A DNA stretch of 64,000 nucleotides, taken from the NCBI GenBank assembly GCA_036495525.1, contig DASXMR010000050.1:118672-182671 (forward strand). Direction: 5' to 3'. Below are positions 1 to 7,009 of this stretch, piece after piece (within the stretch, counting starts at the first letter, position 1; every line of letters begins with the position of its first letter). This stretch comes from DASXMR01 sp036495525 (GTDB lineage Bacteria > Actinomycetota > Actinomycetes > Streptosporangiales > Streptosporangiaceae). The notes beneath the pieces are model-generated. The model did not search any database, was not told the DNA's origin, and was given only the letters and a program-made list of their open reading frames with translations. A program made the position numbers and the translations under genes.

Positions 1-2
1 AC

Positions 3-668
3 GCCATCGCGGGGTCAGGGGTTGATCGCGGCCAGGTGTTCATCACCACCAAGCTGAACAACGGGGCACACCGGCCAGACGACGCGCGCAAGGCGTTCCA
101 GGAGTCGCTGACGGCGCTCGGCTCTGATTACGTCGACTTGTTCCTCATCCACTGGCCGCTGCCGACCAGGTACGGCGGCGACTACGTGTCCACCTGGCAG
201 ACGATGGAGGAGTTCTACCGGGAGGGCCGCGCGCGGTCGATCGGGCTGTCGAACTTCCAGCCGCACCACATCAGGCGGCTGCACGAGGAATGCGAGATAC
301 GGCCCGCGGTCAACCAGATCGAGGTCCATCCGTACCTGACCCAGGACCCGGTGCGCTCGTTCTGCGCCGAGCATCAGATCAACATCGAGGCGTGGTCGCC
401 GCTCGGCAAGGGGGTGGTGCTCGATGATCCGACGATCGACGCCATCGCACGCAAGGCGGGCAGGACGCCGGCGCAGGTCGTGCTGCGCTGGCACGTCGAG
501 CGCGGTGACATCGTCTTCCCCAAGTCCGTCACCCCGGACCGGATCAGGGAGAACATCGGCATCTTCGACTTCGAGCTGCCGGGCGAGGATGTCGAGGCGA
601 TCAGCGCGCTTGATCGCGGCGAGCGGACCGGGCCTGATCCGGACCGGTTCGACAACGTCGGCGCTTGA
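3..668 (+). CDS. Aldo/keto reductase, 5-prime truncated by the window edge
   Basis: NADPH-dependent aldo/keto reductase; substrate unknown. The reading frame is open from base 3, so the true start lies to the left and roughly 50-60 N-terminal residues, including the catalytic Asp and Tyr, are outside the window. Visible family features are the catalytic Lys in TTKLNN, the catalytic His in LIHWP, the strand GLSNFQ, VNQIEVHP, and the NADPH-binding C-terminal part with FPKSV and RIRENI. The C-terminus (DRGERTGPDPDRFDNVGA) is normal for 2,5-diketogluconate-reductase-like members. The next gene is a convergent TetR remnant, which may once have regulated it (inference). Confidence 0.93.
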   Translation, partial: AIAGSGVDRGQVFITTKLNNGAHRPDDARKAFQESLTALGSDYVDLFLIHWPLPTRYGGDYVSTWQTMEEFYREGRARSIGLSNFQPHHIRRLHEECEIRPAVNQIEVHPYLTQDPVRSFCAEHQINIEAWSPLGKGVVLDDPTIDAIARKAGRTPAQVVLRWHVERGDIVFPKSVTPDRIRENIGIFDFELPGEDVEAISALDRGERTGPDPDRFDNVGA

Positions 669-689
669 GCGGGGGGCCGGGCCGGGTCA

Positions 690-1070
690 CTAGGGTTCAG
701 TCACCGTTGCCGCTGGCACCGGCTCGCGCGGCTGGGCAGCGCCGCCGCGGAAGGCAGGCTCGGTGTACTGCAGGAAGCGCTCGAAGACCTCGGTGACGCC
801 GCTCTGGTCGCCGGTGGCGAGCAGATCGAGCAGCAGGCCACGGCTGACCGCGACGGCGAGCCTTGCATCTATCCGCGCGGTCCGCTCGTCCACCCCGGCC
901 TGGCTGGTGAGCGCGGCAGCGATATCGGCGACCCACGGCTCGATCGCGTTGGCCAGGAATCCCTCGGTGCCCGGCCGGCCGAGCAGCGCGTGACCGTACA
1001 GCTCGAAGAACAGCCGCTCGGCCAGGGCCTGCCTGGTCGAACGTGGCAAAGCGGGCCATGGCGCGAACAG
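690..1070 (-). pseudogene. TetR-family regulator remnant (C-terminal ligand domain only)
   Basis: The translation contains a recognisable TetR C-terminal domain (ERLFFELYGHALLGRPGTEG, then a helix RIDARLAVAVSRGLLLDLLA, then FERFLQYTEPAF), ending with a TAG at 690. No helix-turn-helix can be found upstream: the open frame continues only as antisense of the antitoxin gene starting at 1219. A full TetR would need about 100 more N-terminal residues. I infer that the 5-prime half was deleted or displaced when the adjacent toxin-antitoxin pair arrived. The exact left edge of homology, about 1070, is approximate. Confidence 0.7.
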
Positions 1071-1194
1071 GAAATAACCGAACACCTGACTGGGGCCGGG
1101 TTCGGCCGGATCGAAGTCGGGCCCGGCGTCGGCCGCATGACCGGTGACCGGCTGCTCGTCAGCGCGCGGACCTGCAGTTGAGAATGCGGATCCG

Positions 1195-1218
1195 CATACA
1201 TTGGCGTATACTGTTTGT
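1195..1218 (+). promoter_or_regulatory. Probable leaderless promoter and operator of the toxin-antitoxin pair
   Basis: A good -10 hexamer TATACT lies at 1207-1212, with the ATG of the antitoxin only 7 bases further on, so transcription probably begins at or next to the start codon; no Shine-Dalgarno is present. ATAC at 1196-1199 and GTAT at 1206-1209 form a small inverted repeat overlapping the -10, a typical place for autorepression by an antitoxin. No convincing -35 was seen. Confidence 0.5.
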
Positions 1219-1533
1219 ATGAGCGAGACCACGATCCGGGTCGACAGCTCGGTGCGCGACACGCTGCGCGCGCTCGCTGACGAAGATCATGCCACGCTCG
1301 CGGAACTGCTCAGCCAACTCGCTGCGCGCGAGGTGTACCAGCGTGAAATGCGGCGTGCCAACCAGGTGATGGACCGGCTGCGGTGCGACGATCCTGCGGC
1401 GTGGCAGGAGTACGTCTCCGAGCTGCGCGCATTCGAGGCCGGGACGGCCGGCGACGGACTGGCCGCTGGGGCGGTCGACTGGCCGGAGTACAACGACGCC
1501 GGAGGCCAGACCAGTGCCGTACCAGGCCGGTGA
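1219..1533 (+). CDS. Type II antitoxin, ribbon-helix-helix type (MazE-like)
   Basis: 104-residue protein. The N-terminus (SETTIRVDSSVRDTLRALAD) has the beta-strand plus helix pattern of ribbon-helix-helix DNA-binding antitoxins; the rest is helical and acidic and ends in a likely disordered toxin-binding tail containing VDWPEYND. The start at 1219 is chosen because a -10 box sits immediately upstream and because the frame further left is antisense to the TetR remnant. It overlaps the toxin start by 20 bases, the standard antitoxin-first arrangement with translational coupling. A similar C-terminal sequence ending in YPEYN occurs in a remnant at 24666-24854. Confidence 0.85.
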   Translation: MSETTIRVDSSVRDTLRALADEDHATLAELLSQLAAREVYQREMRRANQVMDRLRCDDPAAWQEYVSELRAFEAGTAGDGLAAGAVDWPEYNDAGGQTSAVPGR

Positions 1534-1852
1534 TGTGCTGCTCGCCGATCTGGATCCGGTGACCGGTCACGAGCAAGGTGGCCGCCGTCCGGTCCTGGTG
1601 CTGTCCGGCGCCTCCTATAACGAGCTGCGCAACGAGCAGCTGATCGTGGCCGCGATCACTAGCCGTCAGCGCGAGCTGCCCTTCCATATCCCGGCGGGCG
1701 CCGACTGCGGGCTGCGCGCCCCGAGCTGGATTCAGTCCGAGTCAGTCCGGGCGATCTCCGCGCAGCGCGTCATCAGGCAGCTTGGCCGCGTGCAGCCGCA
1801 GACCGTGGCCGAAGTCCGCAGCAGGATCATCAACTTCCTCCGCGACTGGTAA
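1514..1852 (+). CDS. MazF/PemK-type mRNA interferase toxin
   Basis: 112-residue protein of the usual MazF length. It begins with a GTG at 1514 inside the antitoxin 3-prime end. Typical family features are YQAGDVLLADLDPVTGHEQG followed by RRPVLVLS (beta-barrel core with the conserved Arg), VAAITSRQ, and the C-terminal helix VAEVRSRIINFLRDW. Family knowledge: such proteins cleave RNA at specific short sequences and are neutralised by the cognate antitoxin. It is followed by a very strong hairpin and the convergent ABC permease. No inactivating change is visible, so the pair looks functional. Confidence 0.9.
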   Translation: MPYQAGDVLLADLDPVTGHEQGGRRPVLVLSGASYNELRNEQLIVAAITSRQRELPFHIPAGADCGLRAPSWIQSESVRAISAQRVIRQLGRVQPQTVAEVRSRIINFLRDW

Positions 1853-1938
1853 CTGCGGCTGGAGACTGCCCGGCTGCCAGGCCAGCACGGTCGGCGTGCC
1901 TGGGCGGCCGGTGTCGGCTGTCCCGGGCGGTGTGACAG

Positions 1939-1986
1939 ATGGCCGCGCGGCCTGGCCCGCCCCCGCGGGTCAGGCCGCGCGGTCAT
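1939..1986. terminator. Very strong bidirectional hairpin between mazF and the ABC permease
   Basis: Arms of 16 bases (1939-1954 and 1971-1986) pair with a single G-T wobble, and the 16-base loop contains a second stem (CCCGC/GCGGG). There is no T tract. It lies between two converging genes, ending 3 bases before the permease stop, which fits a bidirectional terminator of a GC-rich actinobacterium. Confidence 0.7.
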
Positions 1987-1988
1987 CC

Positions 1989-2855
1989 TCAGGCGACCGG
2001 GCGGCTGTAGCGGCGCACCGTCACCGGGATCAGCAAGGCGAGCAGCAGTACGCCCATCCCGATCGTGACCGGCACCGGGTGCTGCAGCGGCCAGCTGCCG
2101 CCCGTCGCGGCCTGCGGCGTGCCGAACATCTGCCGCGCCGCGGCGACCACGGCGGACAGCGGGTTCCATTCGGCGAACACCCGCAGCCAGGCAGGCAGCC
2201 CGCCGATGGGCACGAACACGTTGGACACGAAACCGAGCAGGAAGGCGGGCAGCATCGACAGCGCATCGGCCGACTGCGGGCTGCGCGCGATCATCCCGAG
2301 CAGCGCGCCGATCCAGCTCATCGAGAAGCCGAACAGCGCCAGCATGGCGAAGCCGGCCACCGCGCTGGCCAGCCCGGCGTCGGGCCGCCAGCCAACGAGC
2401 AGCGCGCAGCCGATCATCACCCCCAGCGACGGCAGCCCGGTGATCAGCGTCGCGATCGTCCGGCCGAGCAGCACGGCGGACCGCGCGATCGGCATCGTGC
2501 GGAACCGGTCGATCACCCCCTCGCTCATGTCCGTTGCCACCGCCACCGCGACCGACGAGGCCGAGAACAGCGTGGTCTGCGCGAACAGCCCGGACAGCAA
2601 GTACGTCCGGTAGTGCCCGCCGGGCACGTGAATGGCGCTGCCGAACACGTAGCCGAACAGCACGACGAAGATCACTGGCATCAGCACGCTGCCGATGATC
2701 AGGTCGGGCTGCCGCGCGGCGCGCAGTACGTAGCGGACGGTCATGGTCTGGATGTCGCGGAGAGCCTGGCAGAAGCCCTGCGCCAGGCTGGCCGGCTCGG
2801 GTAGCGCTGCCAGCTCTGCCCCTGCCATCGACGGGCTCAGCATGGTCGCGGTCAT
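1989..2855 (-). CDS. ABC-2 type exporter permease (DrrB-like)
   Basis: 288 residues with about six hydrophobic segments, the pattern of ABC-2 permeases that export drugs or polyketides. The N-terminal cytoplasmic stretch leads into DIQTMTVRYVLRAARQPDL, typical of DrrB-type subunits, and the family region FVSNVFVPIGGLPAWLRVFA followed by EWNPLSAVVAAAR is clear near residues 220-255. The ATG overlaps the TGA of the ATPase gene by one base, indicating coupled translation and a two-subunit transporter. Substrate unknown; control by the divergent TetR protein is likely. Confidence 0.92.
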   Translation of the reverse strand: MTATMLSPSMAGAELAALPEPASLAQGFCQALRDIQTMTVRYVLRAARQPDLIIGSVLMPVIFVVLFGYVFGSAIHVPGGHYRTYLLSGLFAQTTLFSASSVAVAVATDMSEGVIDRFRTMPIARSAVLLGRTIATLITGLPSLGVMIGCALLVGWRPDAGLASAVAGFAMLALFGFSMSWIGALLGMIARSPQSADALSMLPAFLLGFVSNVFVPIGGLPAWLRVFAEWNPLSAVVAAARQMFGTPQAATGGSWPLQHPVPVTIGMGVLLLALLIPVTVRRYSRPVA

Positions 2856-3826
2856 CAGGCACCTGCCAGGGTGAGCTCTGGCCGGGACTGGCCCGGCTGG
2901 GTAGCTGAGGTCAGGATCGTGAACGCCTCCTCCAGCGACGGGCGCTGCAGCGACACATCCTCGATCTGGGCGGACATGGGCTGGATCGCCGCGATCGCCG
3001 CGCCAAGCGAGCCGAGCCCGTCGGGCGCCGGGACGGTGGCGACGCGGCCGTCAAGCCGCGCCTGCGGGCCAAGCAGACCGGCCAGCCGCGCGGCCGCCGC
3101 CGGCTCCCCGCCGCGCAGCACGACCCTGATCGCCGCCTGGCCGACCGACTCCCTGAGCTCGCCTGGCGTGCCGCTCGCGGCGACCACGCCATCGCTGATG
3201 ACGGTCACCTGGTCGGCCAGCGTCTCGGCTTCCTCCAGGTACTGGCTCGTCAGCAGCACCGACGTGCCCGCCTCGCTGACCATCTCGCGGATGGCCTGCC
3301 AGATCTGCGACCTGCTGACCGGGTCCAGCCCGGTCGTCGGCTCGTCCAGGAACAGCACAGGCGGCGCGGCAATCATGCTCGCCGCCAGGTCGAGGCGGCG
3401 CCGCATGCCACCTGAGTACGTGCGGACCAGCCGGCCAGCCGCGTCGGCGAGGCCGAACTGCTCCAGCATCTGGCCGGCCCGCCGCTCGGCCAGCCGCGGC
3501 GGCAGGTGGAACATCCGGCCGATGATCGCCAGGTTCTGCCGGCCGGTGAGCAGCTCGTCGACGGTCGGGCCCTGACCGGTGACCCCGATCCTGGCCCGGA
3601 CCCGCTGCGGGTACCGGAGCACGTCGATGCCGGCCACGGTCGCCGACCCGGCGTCGGGGCGGATGAGAGTGGTCAGGATGCGGACGGCGGTGGTCTTGCC
3701 TGCCCCGTTACGGCCGAGCATGGCCAGCACGGTGCCCGCCCCGACCGTCAGGTCAATGCCGCGCAGCGCCGCCGTCTTCTTGAAGGACTTCGCCAGCCCC
3801 TCCGCGCGGATGGCCTCATCAGACAC
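2855..3826 (-). CDS. ABC exporter ATP-binding protein (DrrA-like)
   Basis: About 323 residues. Walker A GRNGAGKTT, signature YSGGMRRRLD, Walker B VLFLDEPTTGLD and the H-loop region replaced by LLTSQYLEEAETLAD, all typical of the daunorubicin-resistance DrrA group, which has Gln in place of the switch His. The C-terminal domain after residue 220 is the DrrA-specific extension. I place the start at GTG 3826 (VSDEAIRAEGLAKSFKK) because AAGGGGG stands just upstream; an open frame continues further 5-prime, but it consists of the operator repeats. Forms an operon with the permease. Confidence 0.92.
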   Translation of the reverse strand: MSDEAIRAEGLAKSFKKTAALRGIDLTVGAGTVLAMLGRNGAGKTTAVRILTTLIRPDAGSATVAGIDVLRYPQRVRARIGVTGQGPTVDELLTGRQNLAIIGRMFHLPPRLAERRAGQMLEQFGLADAAGRLVRTYSGGMRRRLDLAASMIAAPPVLFLDEPTTGLDPVSRSQIWQAIREMVSEAGTSVLLTSQYLEEAETLADQVTVISDGVVAASGTPGELRESVGQAAIRVVLRGGEPAAAARLAGLLGPQARLDGRVATVPAPDGLGSLGAAIAAIQPMSAQIEDVSLQRPSLEEAFTILTSATQPGQSRPELTLAGA

Positions 3827-3848
3827 ATGAACCCCCTTTGCGTACGTG

Positions 3849-3924
3849 GTACTCGCTGGATACGTTGTACTCACTGGGTACGATGTACTCGTTGAGTACG
3901 ACGTACGCTATGGATACACTGTAC
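3849..3924. promoter_or_regulatory. Array of four 15-bp palindromic operators at exact 18-bp spacing
   Basis: GTAC recurs at 3849, 3867, 3885, 3903 and 3921, exactly 18 bases apart. The first four open 15-base imperfect palindromes: GTACTCGCTGGATAC, GTACTCACTGGGTAC, GTACTCGTTGAGTAC (perfect, 3885-3899) and GTACGCTATGGATAC. They fill the space between the divergent DrrA and TetR genes and overlap the TetR promoter. The obvious reading is a cooperative TetR operator, with consensus about GTACTCNNTGRGTAC, repressing both genes; this is inference from position and symmetry. Confidence 0.8.
3892..3920 (+). promoter_or_regulatory. Probable leaderless promoter of the TetR regulator
   Basis: TTGAGT at 3892-3897 and TACACT at 3915-3920 form a sigma-70-like promoter with a 17-base spacer. 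The ATG at 3927 follows the -10 after 6 bases, so the transcript would be leaderless; no Shine-Dalgarno is present. The third and fourth palindromes overlap the -35 and -10 respectively, an ideal geometry for autorepression. Confidence 0.6.
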
Positions 3925-3926
3925 GC

Positions 3927-4802
3927 ATGTCAAGCGAGAATCCGGGCCGCGAGCCGGACGGCCGCGACGGCGGCGCGCTGCGGCAGGGCGGCTGGGCCGG
4001 CATCGAGCTGCTGTGGGAACTGGACGACAAATCCGGGCCGCAGCACCGTCGTAACACCGCGCTCGGCCGCGATCAGATCGTCCGCGCCGCCGTCGCCATC
4101 GCCGACGCTGAGGGCCTGGAGGCGGTCACCATGCGCCGGGTGGCGCAGCGGCTGAATACCGGCGCGATGTCGCTCTACCGGCACGTGCCGGACAAGGAAG
4201 CGCTGGTCAGCATGATGATCGAGACCATTCTCGGAGACGAGATGGCTGACCAGCCACTGCTGCTGGCGACTCAGGACTGGCGCGCCGCGCTGCGCGAGAT
4301 GGCGCAGGCGACCTGGCGGCTGTCACGCAAGCACCGGTGGTACCCGGAGGCGAGCATCGCGCAGCCGCCGCTCAGCCCCAACGGGGTTGCCGGGCTGGAG
4401 TTCGCGCTGGCCGTCTTCGACCCGTACGACCTGGACATCATGACCCGGATGCTCTACGTCGGCTCCGTGCATCATCTCGCCCTGCATGCGGCGCTCGACC
4501 GGCTCATCGAGGAGGAGGCCCAGCGAACGGCCGGCCTGACCGCGCAGGAGGCGCACCAGCGGGCCGCCCCGGTCATGGCGAAAATGGTCGCCACCGGGCG
4601 GTACCCGCGGGTGACCGAGTTCATCACCGCTGTCCAGCACGTCGAGGGCGACGAGGAGGACTGGATTCTGGCCAGCGTGGACCTGCTCCTCGACGGCATC
4701 GAGTCTCGGCTGGCCGCGCTCGGCGCCGAGGCCAAGGCCAGGGCCGGGCCGTCCGGCGCACCGGCCCGTCCGCGCCAGGCCCGTCCCAAGACCGCCGGAT
4801 GA
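3927..4802 (+). CDS. TetR-family transcriptional regulator
   Basis: 291 residues. The helix-turn-helix lies near residues 48-90 (IVRAAVAIADAEGLEAVTMR, then VAQRLNTGAMSLYRHVPDKE), preceded by a longer than usual N-terminal arm. The C-terminal part resembles the TetR_C_1 ligand domain (DWRAALREMAQATWRLSRKH, then HRWYPEASIAQPP). It is divergent from the DrrAB-like exporter and is the likely repressor of it and of itself, through the 18-bp-spaced palindromes. The ATG at 3927 directly follows the promoter; the in-frame sequence upstream is the repeat array. Its TGA overlaps the next ATG. Confidence 0.92.
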   Translation: MSSENPGREPDGRDGGALRQGGWAGIELLWELDDKSGPQHRRNTALGRDQIVRAAVAIADAEGLEAVTMRRVAQRLNTGAMSLYRHVPDKEALVSMMIETILGDEMADQPLLLATQDWRAALREMAQATWRLSRKHRWYPEASIAQPPLSPNGVAGLEFALAVFDPYDLDIMTRMLYVGSVHHLALHAALDRLIEEEAQRTAGLTAQEAHQRAAPVMAKMVATGRYPRVTEFITAVQHVEGDEEDWILASVDLLLDGIESRLAALGAEAKARAGPSGAPARPRQARPKTAG

Positions 4803-5299
4803 CCAGCCCCGCACCCGCGGATGTTCCCGGCTGCCTCGGCTGCGATCTGTCTGCCGGGCGCCGACAGCCGCCGGGCGGCGTCATCAGCCGGACCTCCCGC
4901 TGGCAGGTGAATCATGCCGTCGGCCCGCTGAACACGGGGACGCTGGTGCTCGCTCCGCGCCAGCACGTCGTCGCGGTAGCCGATCTGGACGACACCGCCG
5001 CGGCCGAGCTCGGCCCGCTGGTGCGCGAGACCGCGCGGGTGGTCGAGGCGCTGACCCTCCCGGAGCAGACCTATGTGTGCTCGTGGGCGCACGGGCCGCC
5101 CCGCAGGCACCTGCACGTCGTGGTCCAGGCGGCCACCAGGGCGCTGGTAGCCGAGTACGGCGGGCTTCGGGCCGAGCAGTTGCAGGCGCGGATGCTGGCT
5201 GGCGCTGGCCACCACCCGGCAGCCGCAGAGGAGGTCAGCAGGTTCTGCACGCAGGCACGCGAGATGTTCCGGGCGCCCGGCATGGTCAGCACGACCTAG
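4799..5299 (+). CDS. HIT-like (histidine triad superfamily) protein
   Basis: 166 residues, starting with the ATG that overlaps the TetR stop (ATGA), so probably co-transcribed with it. CLGCDLSAG at the N-terminus, TGTLVLAPRQHVVAVADLDD in the middle and RRHLHVVVQ near residue 105 fit the HIT fold seen in diadenosine-tetraphosphate-hydrolase-like proteins. The triad is degenerate: the third His of HxHxH is Val, so hydrolase activity should not be assumed. Substrate unknown. It ends 12 bases from a hisF stub, so its 3-prime neighbour may have been changed by deletion. Confidence 0.7.
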   Translation: MTSPAPADVPGCLGCDLSAGRRQPPGGVISRTSRWQVNHAVGPLNTGTLVLAPRQHVVAVADLDDTAAAELGPLVRETARVVEALTLPEQTYVCSWAHGPPRRHLHVVVQAATRALVAEYGGLRAEQLQARMLAGAGHHPAAAEEVSRFCTQAREMFRAPGMVSTT

Positions 5300-5311
5300 C
5301 AGGGCAGCGCG

Positions 5312-5383
5312 GAACGCTACTCCCTTGACCACCCGCCCGTCGTCCACATCCAGGCACGGGATCACCCGGATCGCGACGCTCAC
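5312..5383 (-). pseudogene. hisF: hisF stub: first ~24 codons of imidazole glycerol phosphate synthase cyclase subunit
   Basis: The frame starting at ATG 5383 reads SVAIRVIPCLDVDDGRVVKG VAF, the unmistakable HisF N-terminus (first beta-strand with the conserved CLDVD and VVKG). It then departs abruptly from HisF into sequence that is antisense to the HIT-like gene; the remaining ~230 residues of the barrel are absent. It sits immediately after priA with a 4-base overlap, the expected hisF position in actinobacterial his operons, so the gene was truncated here by deletion or rearrangement, not by its start being misread. Confidence 0.88.
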
Positions 5384-6174
5384 GCCGCCACCTCGGCCAG
5401 CGCCTCGGGCAGCGTGAACGCGCCGGAGTACAGCGCCTTCCCCACGATCACGCCCTCTACCCCGGCGGGCCGCAGCGCGGCGATGGCCCGCAGGTCGGCG
5501 AGGCTGGACACGCCGCCGCTGGCGATCACTGGCCGCTCGGTCAGCGCGCAGACCCGGCGCAGCAGCTCCAGGTTCGGCCCGGTCAGCGTGCCGTCCCTGA
5601 GCACGTCGGTGACCACGTACCGGGCGCAGCCCGCCTCCTCCAGCCAGCTGATGACTTCGACCAGCTCGCCGCCGTCACGGGTCCAGCCCCGCGCGGCGAG
5701 CCGGGCCCCGCGCACGTCCAGGCCGATCGCTATCCGCTCGCCGTGCTCGGCGATGACCTCGCGTACCCAGGCCGGATGCTCTATCGCGGCCGTGCCGATG
5801 TTCACCCGCGCGCAGCCGGTGGCCAGCGCCGCTGCCAGTGACGCGTCGTCCCTGATCCCGCCGGAAAGCTCGACCGCGGCCGGCTGCTGCATGCCAGCTC
5901 CCGGCTGGCCGGCAGCGGCCTCCGTCAGCCGCGCGATCACGTCCCGGAGCTGCGCGGCATTCGATCCGCGGCCGAACGCGGCGTCCAGGTCGACCAGGTG
6001 CATCCAGCGCGCTCCGGCTTCCTGCCACTGCAGCGCCGCGAGCAGCGGGTCGCCGTGGCTGGTCTCGGTGCCGGCCGCGCCCTGCACCAGCCGCACCGCC
6101 TGGCCGCCAGCTACGTCGACAGCCGGCAGCAGTTCCAGCGTGTCGCGGCCGGCCGCGGCGCACAGCCCGGTCAC
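5380..6174 (-). CDS. priA: HisA/PriA phosphoribosyl isomerase
   Basis: 264 residues, a (beta/alpha)8 barrel. LELLPAVDVAGGQAVRLVQG carries the first catalytic Asp; VELSGGIRDD, VNIGTAAIEHP, GLDVRG, YVVTDVLRDGTLTGPNLELL (second Asp) and VIASGGVSSLADL are all present. Family knowledge: in many actinobacteria this enzyme (PriA) isomerises both the histidine intermediate ProFAR and the tryptophan intermediate PRA. The GTG start at 6174 overlaps the hisH TGA (GTGA); longer open sequence upstream is hisH in another frame. Intact, although its neighbours hisH and hisF are damaged; if PriA also serves tryptophan synthesis that would explain its retention (inference). Confidence 0.92.
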   Translation of the reverse strand: MTGLCAAAGRDTLELLPAVDVAGGQAVRLVQGAAGTETSHGDPLLAALQWQEAGARWMHLVDLDAAFGRGSNAAQLRDVIARLTEAAAGQPGAGMQQPAAVELSGGIRDDASLAAALATGCARVNIGTAAIEHPAWVREVIAEHGERIAIGLDVRGARLAARGWTRDGGELVEVISWLEEAGCARYVVTDVLRDGTLTGPNLELLRRVCALTERPVIASGGVSSLADLRAIAALRPAGVEGVIVGKALYSGAFTLPEALAEVAA

Positions 6175-6647
6175 CGCAGCGTCCGCAGCCAGTTGGCCAG
6201 CACCTGCGCGCCGGCGTCGCCGGACTTCTCCGGGTGGAACTGGGTGGCGCACAGCGGCCCGTTCTCCACCGCCGCGATGAACGGCTCGCCGTGCTCGGCC
6301 CAGGCGGTCAGCGGCCGGGTGAAGCGGTCGGCCGGGTCGTCGGGCAAGGGCAGCGAGGTCGCGGCGTAGGAGTGCACGAAGTAGAACCTTTCACCGGCGC
6401 CGATCCCGGCCAGCAGCGCGGTGCCGTCCGGCGCCGCCACCGTGTTCCAGCCGGTATGCGGGAGTACCGGCGCGTCGAGCTTCGCGACGGTGCCTGGCCA
6501 CTGGCCGCAGCCGGCGGTGCGCTCGCCGTTCTCCGCGCACTCGGCGAACATCACCTGCATGCCGACGCAGATGCCGAGCACCGGCCGCGAACCGGCGACC
6601 CGGCGGTCGATCACCACGTCGCCGCGCACCGCGCGCAGCCCGGCCAT
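6171..6647 (-). pseudogene. hisH: hisH, N-terminally truncated glutamine amidotransferase subunit
   Basis: From CMAGLRAVRGDVVIDRRVAG onward the translation is HisH: VLGICVGMQVMF with the nucleophilic Cys, WNTVAAPDG, YFVHSYAA, and FHPEKSG with the catalytic His and Glu. A normal HisH is about 210 residues; here the first ~45 (opening strand, DYGSGNL region and the start codon) are missing. The sequence immediately upstream is hisB, out of frame, so a deletion joined hisB to hisH. A short product might be made from the internal ATG at 6647, but it would lack the N-terminal core. Confidence 0.85.
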
Positions 6648-6949
6648 GCACGCGGCGGCACAAGCGCCTCGCCGAACCGGCAGATGCCGGCCTTGTCGCC
6701 AAGCGCCTCGCGCAGTGCCTGGCCGAGCGTCAGCGCGGTGTCCTCCACGGTGTGATGCGCGTCGATCTCGGTGTCGCCGCGCGCCCGCACGGTGAGGTCG
6801 ACCAGGCCGTGCCGGCTGAGCTGGGCGAGCATGTGGTCGAAGAACGGCACCCCGGTGCTGACGTCGGCCCGGCCGCTGCCGTCCAGGTCCAGCTCGACCC
6901 CGACCTTGGTCTCCGCGGTCGCGCGCTCCACCCGCGCGGTCCGGCTCAC
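6611..6949 (-). pseudogene. hisB: hisB, 3-prime truncated imidazoleglycerol-phosphate dehydratase
   Basis: GTG at 6949 begins SRTARVERATAETKVGVELD; DVSTGVPFFDHML and IDAHHTVEDTALTLGQALRE are the first metal-binding half of HisB. After DKAGICRFGEALVP the sequence leaves the family and stops 14 codons later; the second half (about 105 residues with the second His-His-rich metal site) is gone. The frame runs out of phase into the hisH remnant, so there is no HisB-HisH fusion protein. The start codon lies inside a tandem repeat array. Confidence 0.88.
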
Positions 6950-7009
6950 GGTCCGGCCCCGCTCACGGCCCGGCCCCGCTCACGGCACTGCCCGCTCACG
7001 GCACTGCCC
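6944..7009. repeat. Four-copy 16/17-bp tandem repeat at the hisC/hisB junction
   Basis: Two 17-base units (6944-6960, 6961-6977; one mismatch) and two identical 16-base units (6978-6993, 6994-7009). On the coding (minus) strand each unit contains GTGAGC. The copy at 6994 provides the hisC stop (TGA 6998-6996) and the copy at 6944 provides the hisB start (GTG 6949), so an ancestral GTGA stop-start overlap seems to have been duplicated by slippage. Confidence 0.85.

Noticed and set aside
3841..3926. CRISPR-like array or coding repeat
   Set aside because: The period is only 18 bp, the units are palindromic and there are no spacers; the open frames reading through it on both strands are produced by the repeat itself.
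6611..6949. HisB-HisH fusion enzyme
   Set aside because: The hisB and hisH parts are in different frames and each lacks essential sequence, so no fused protein can be made.
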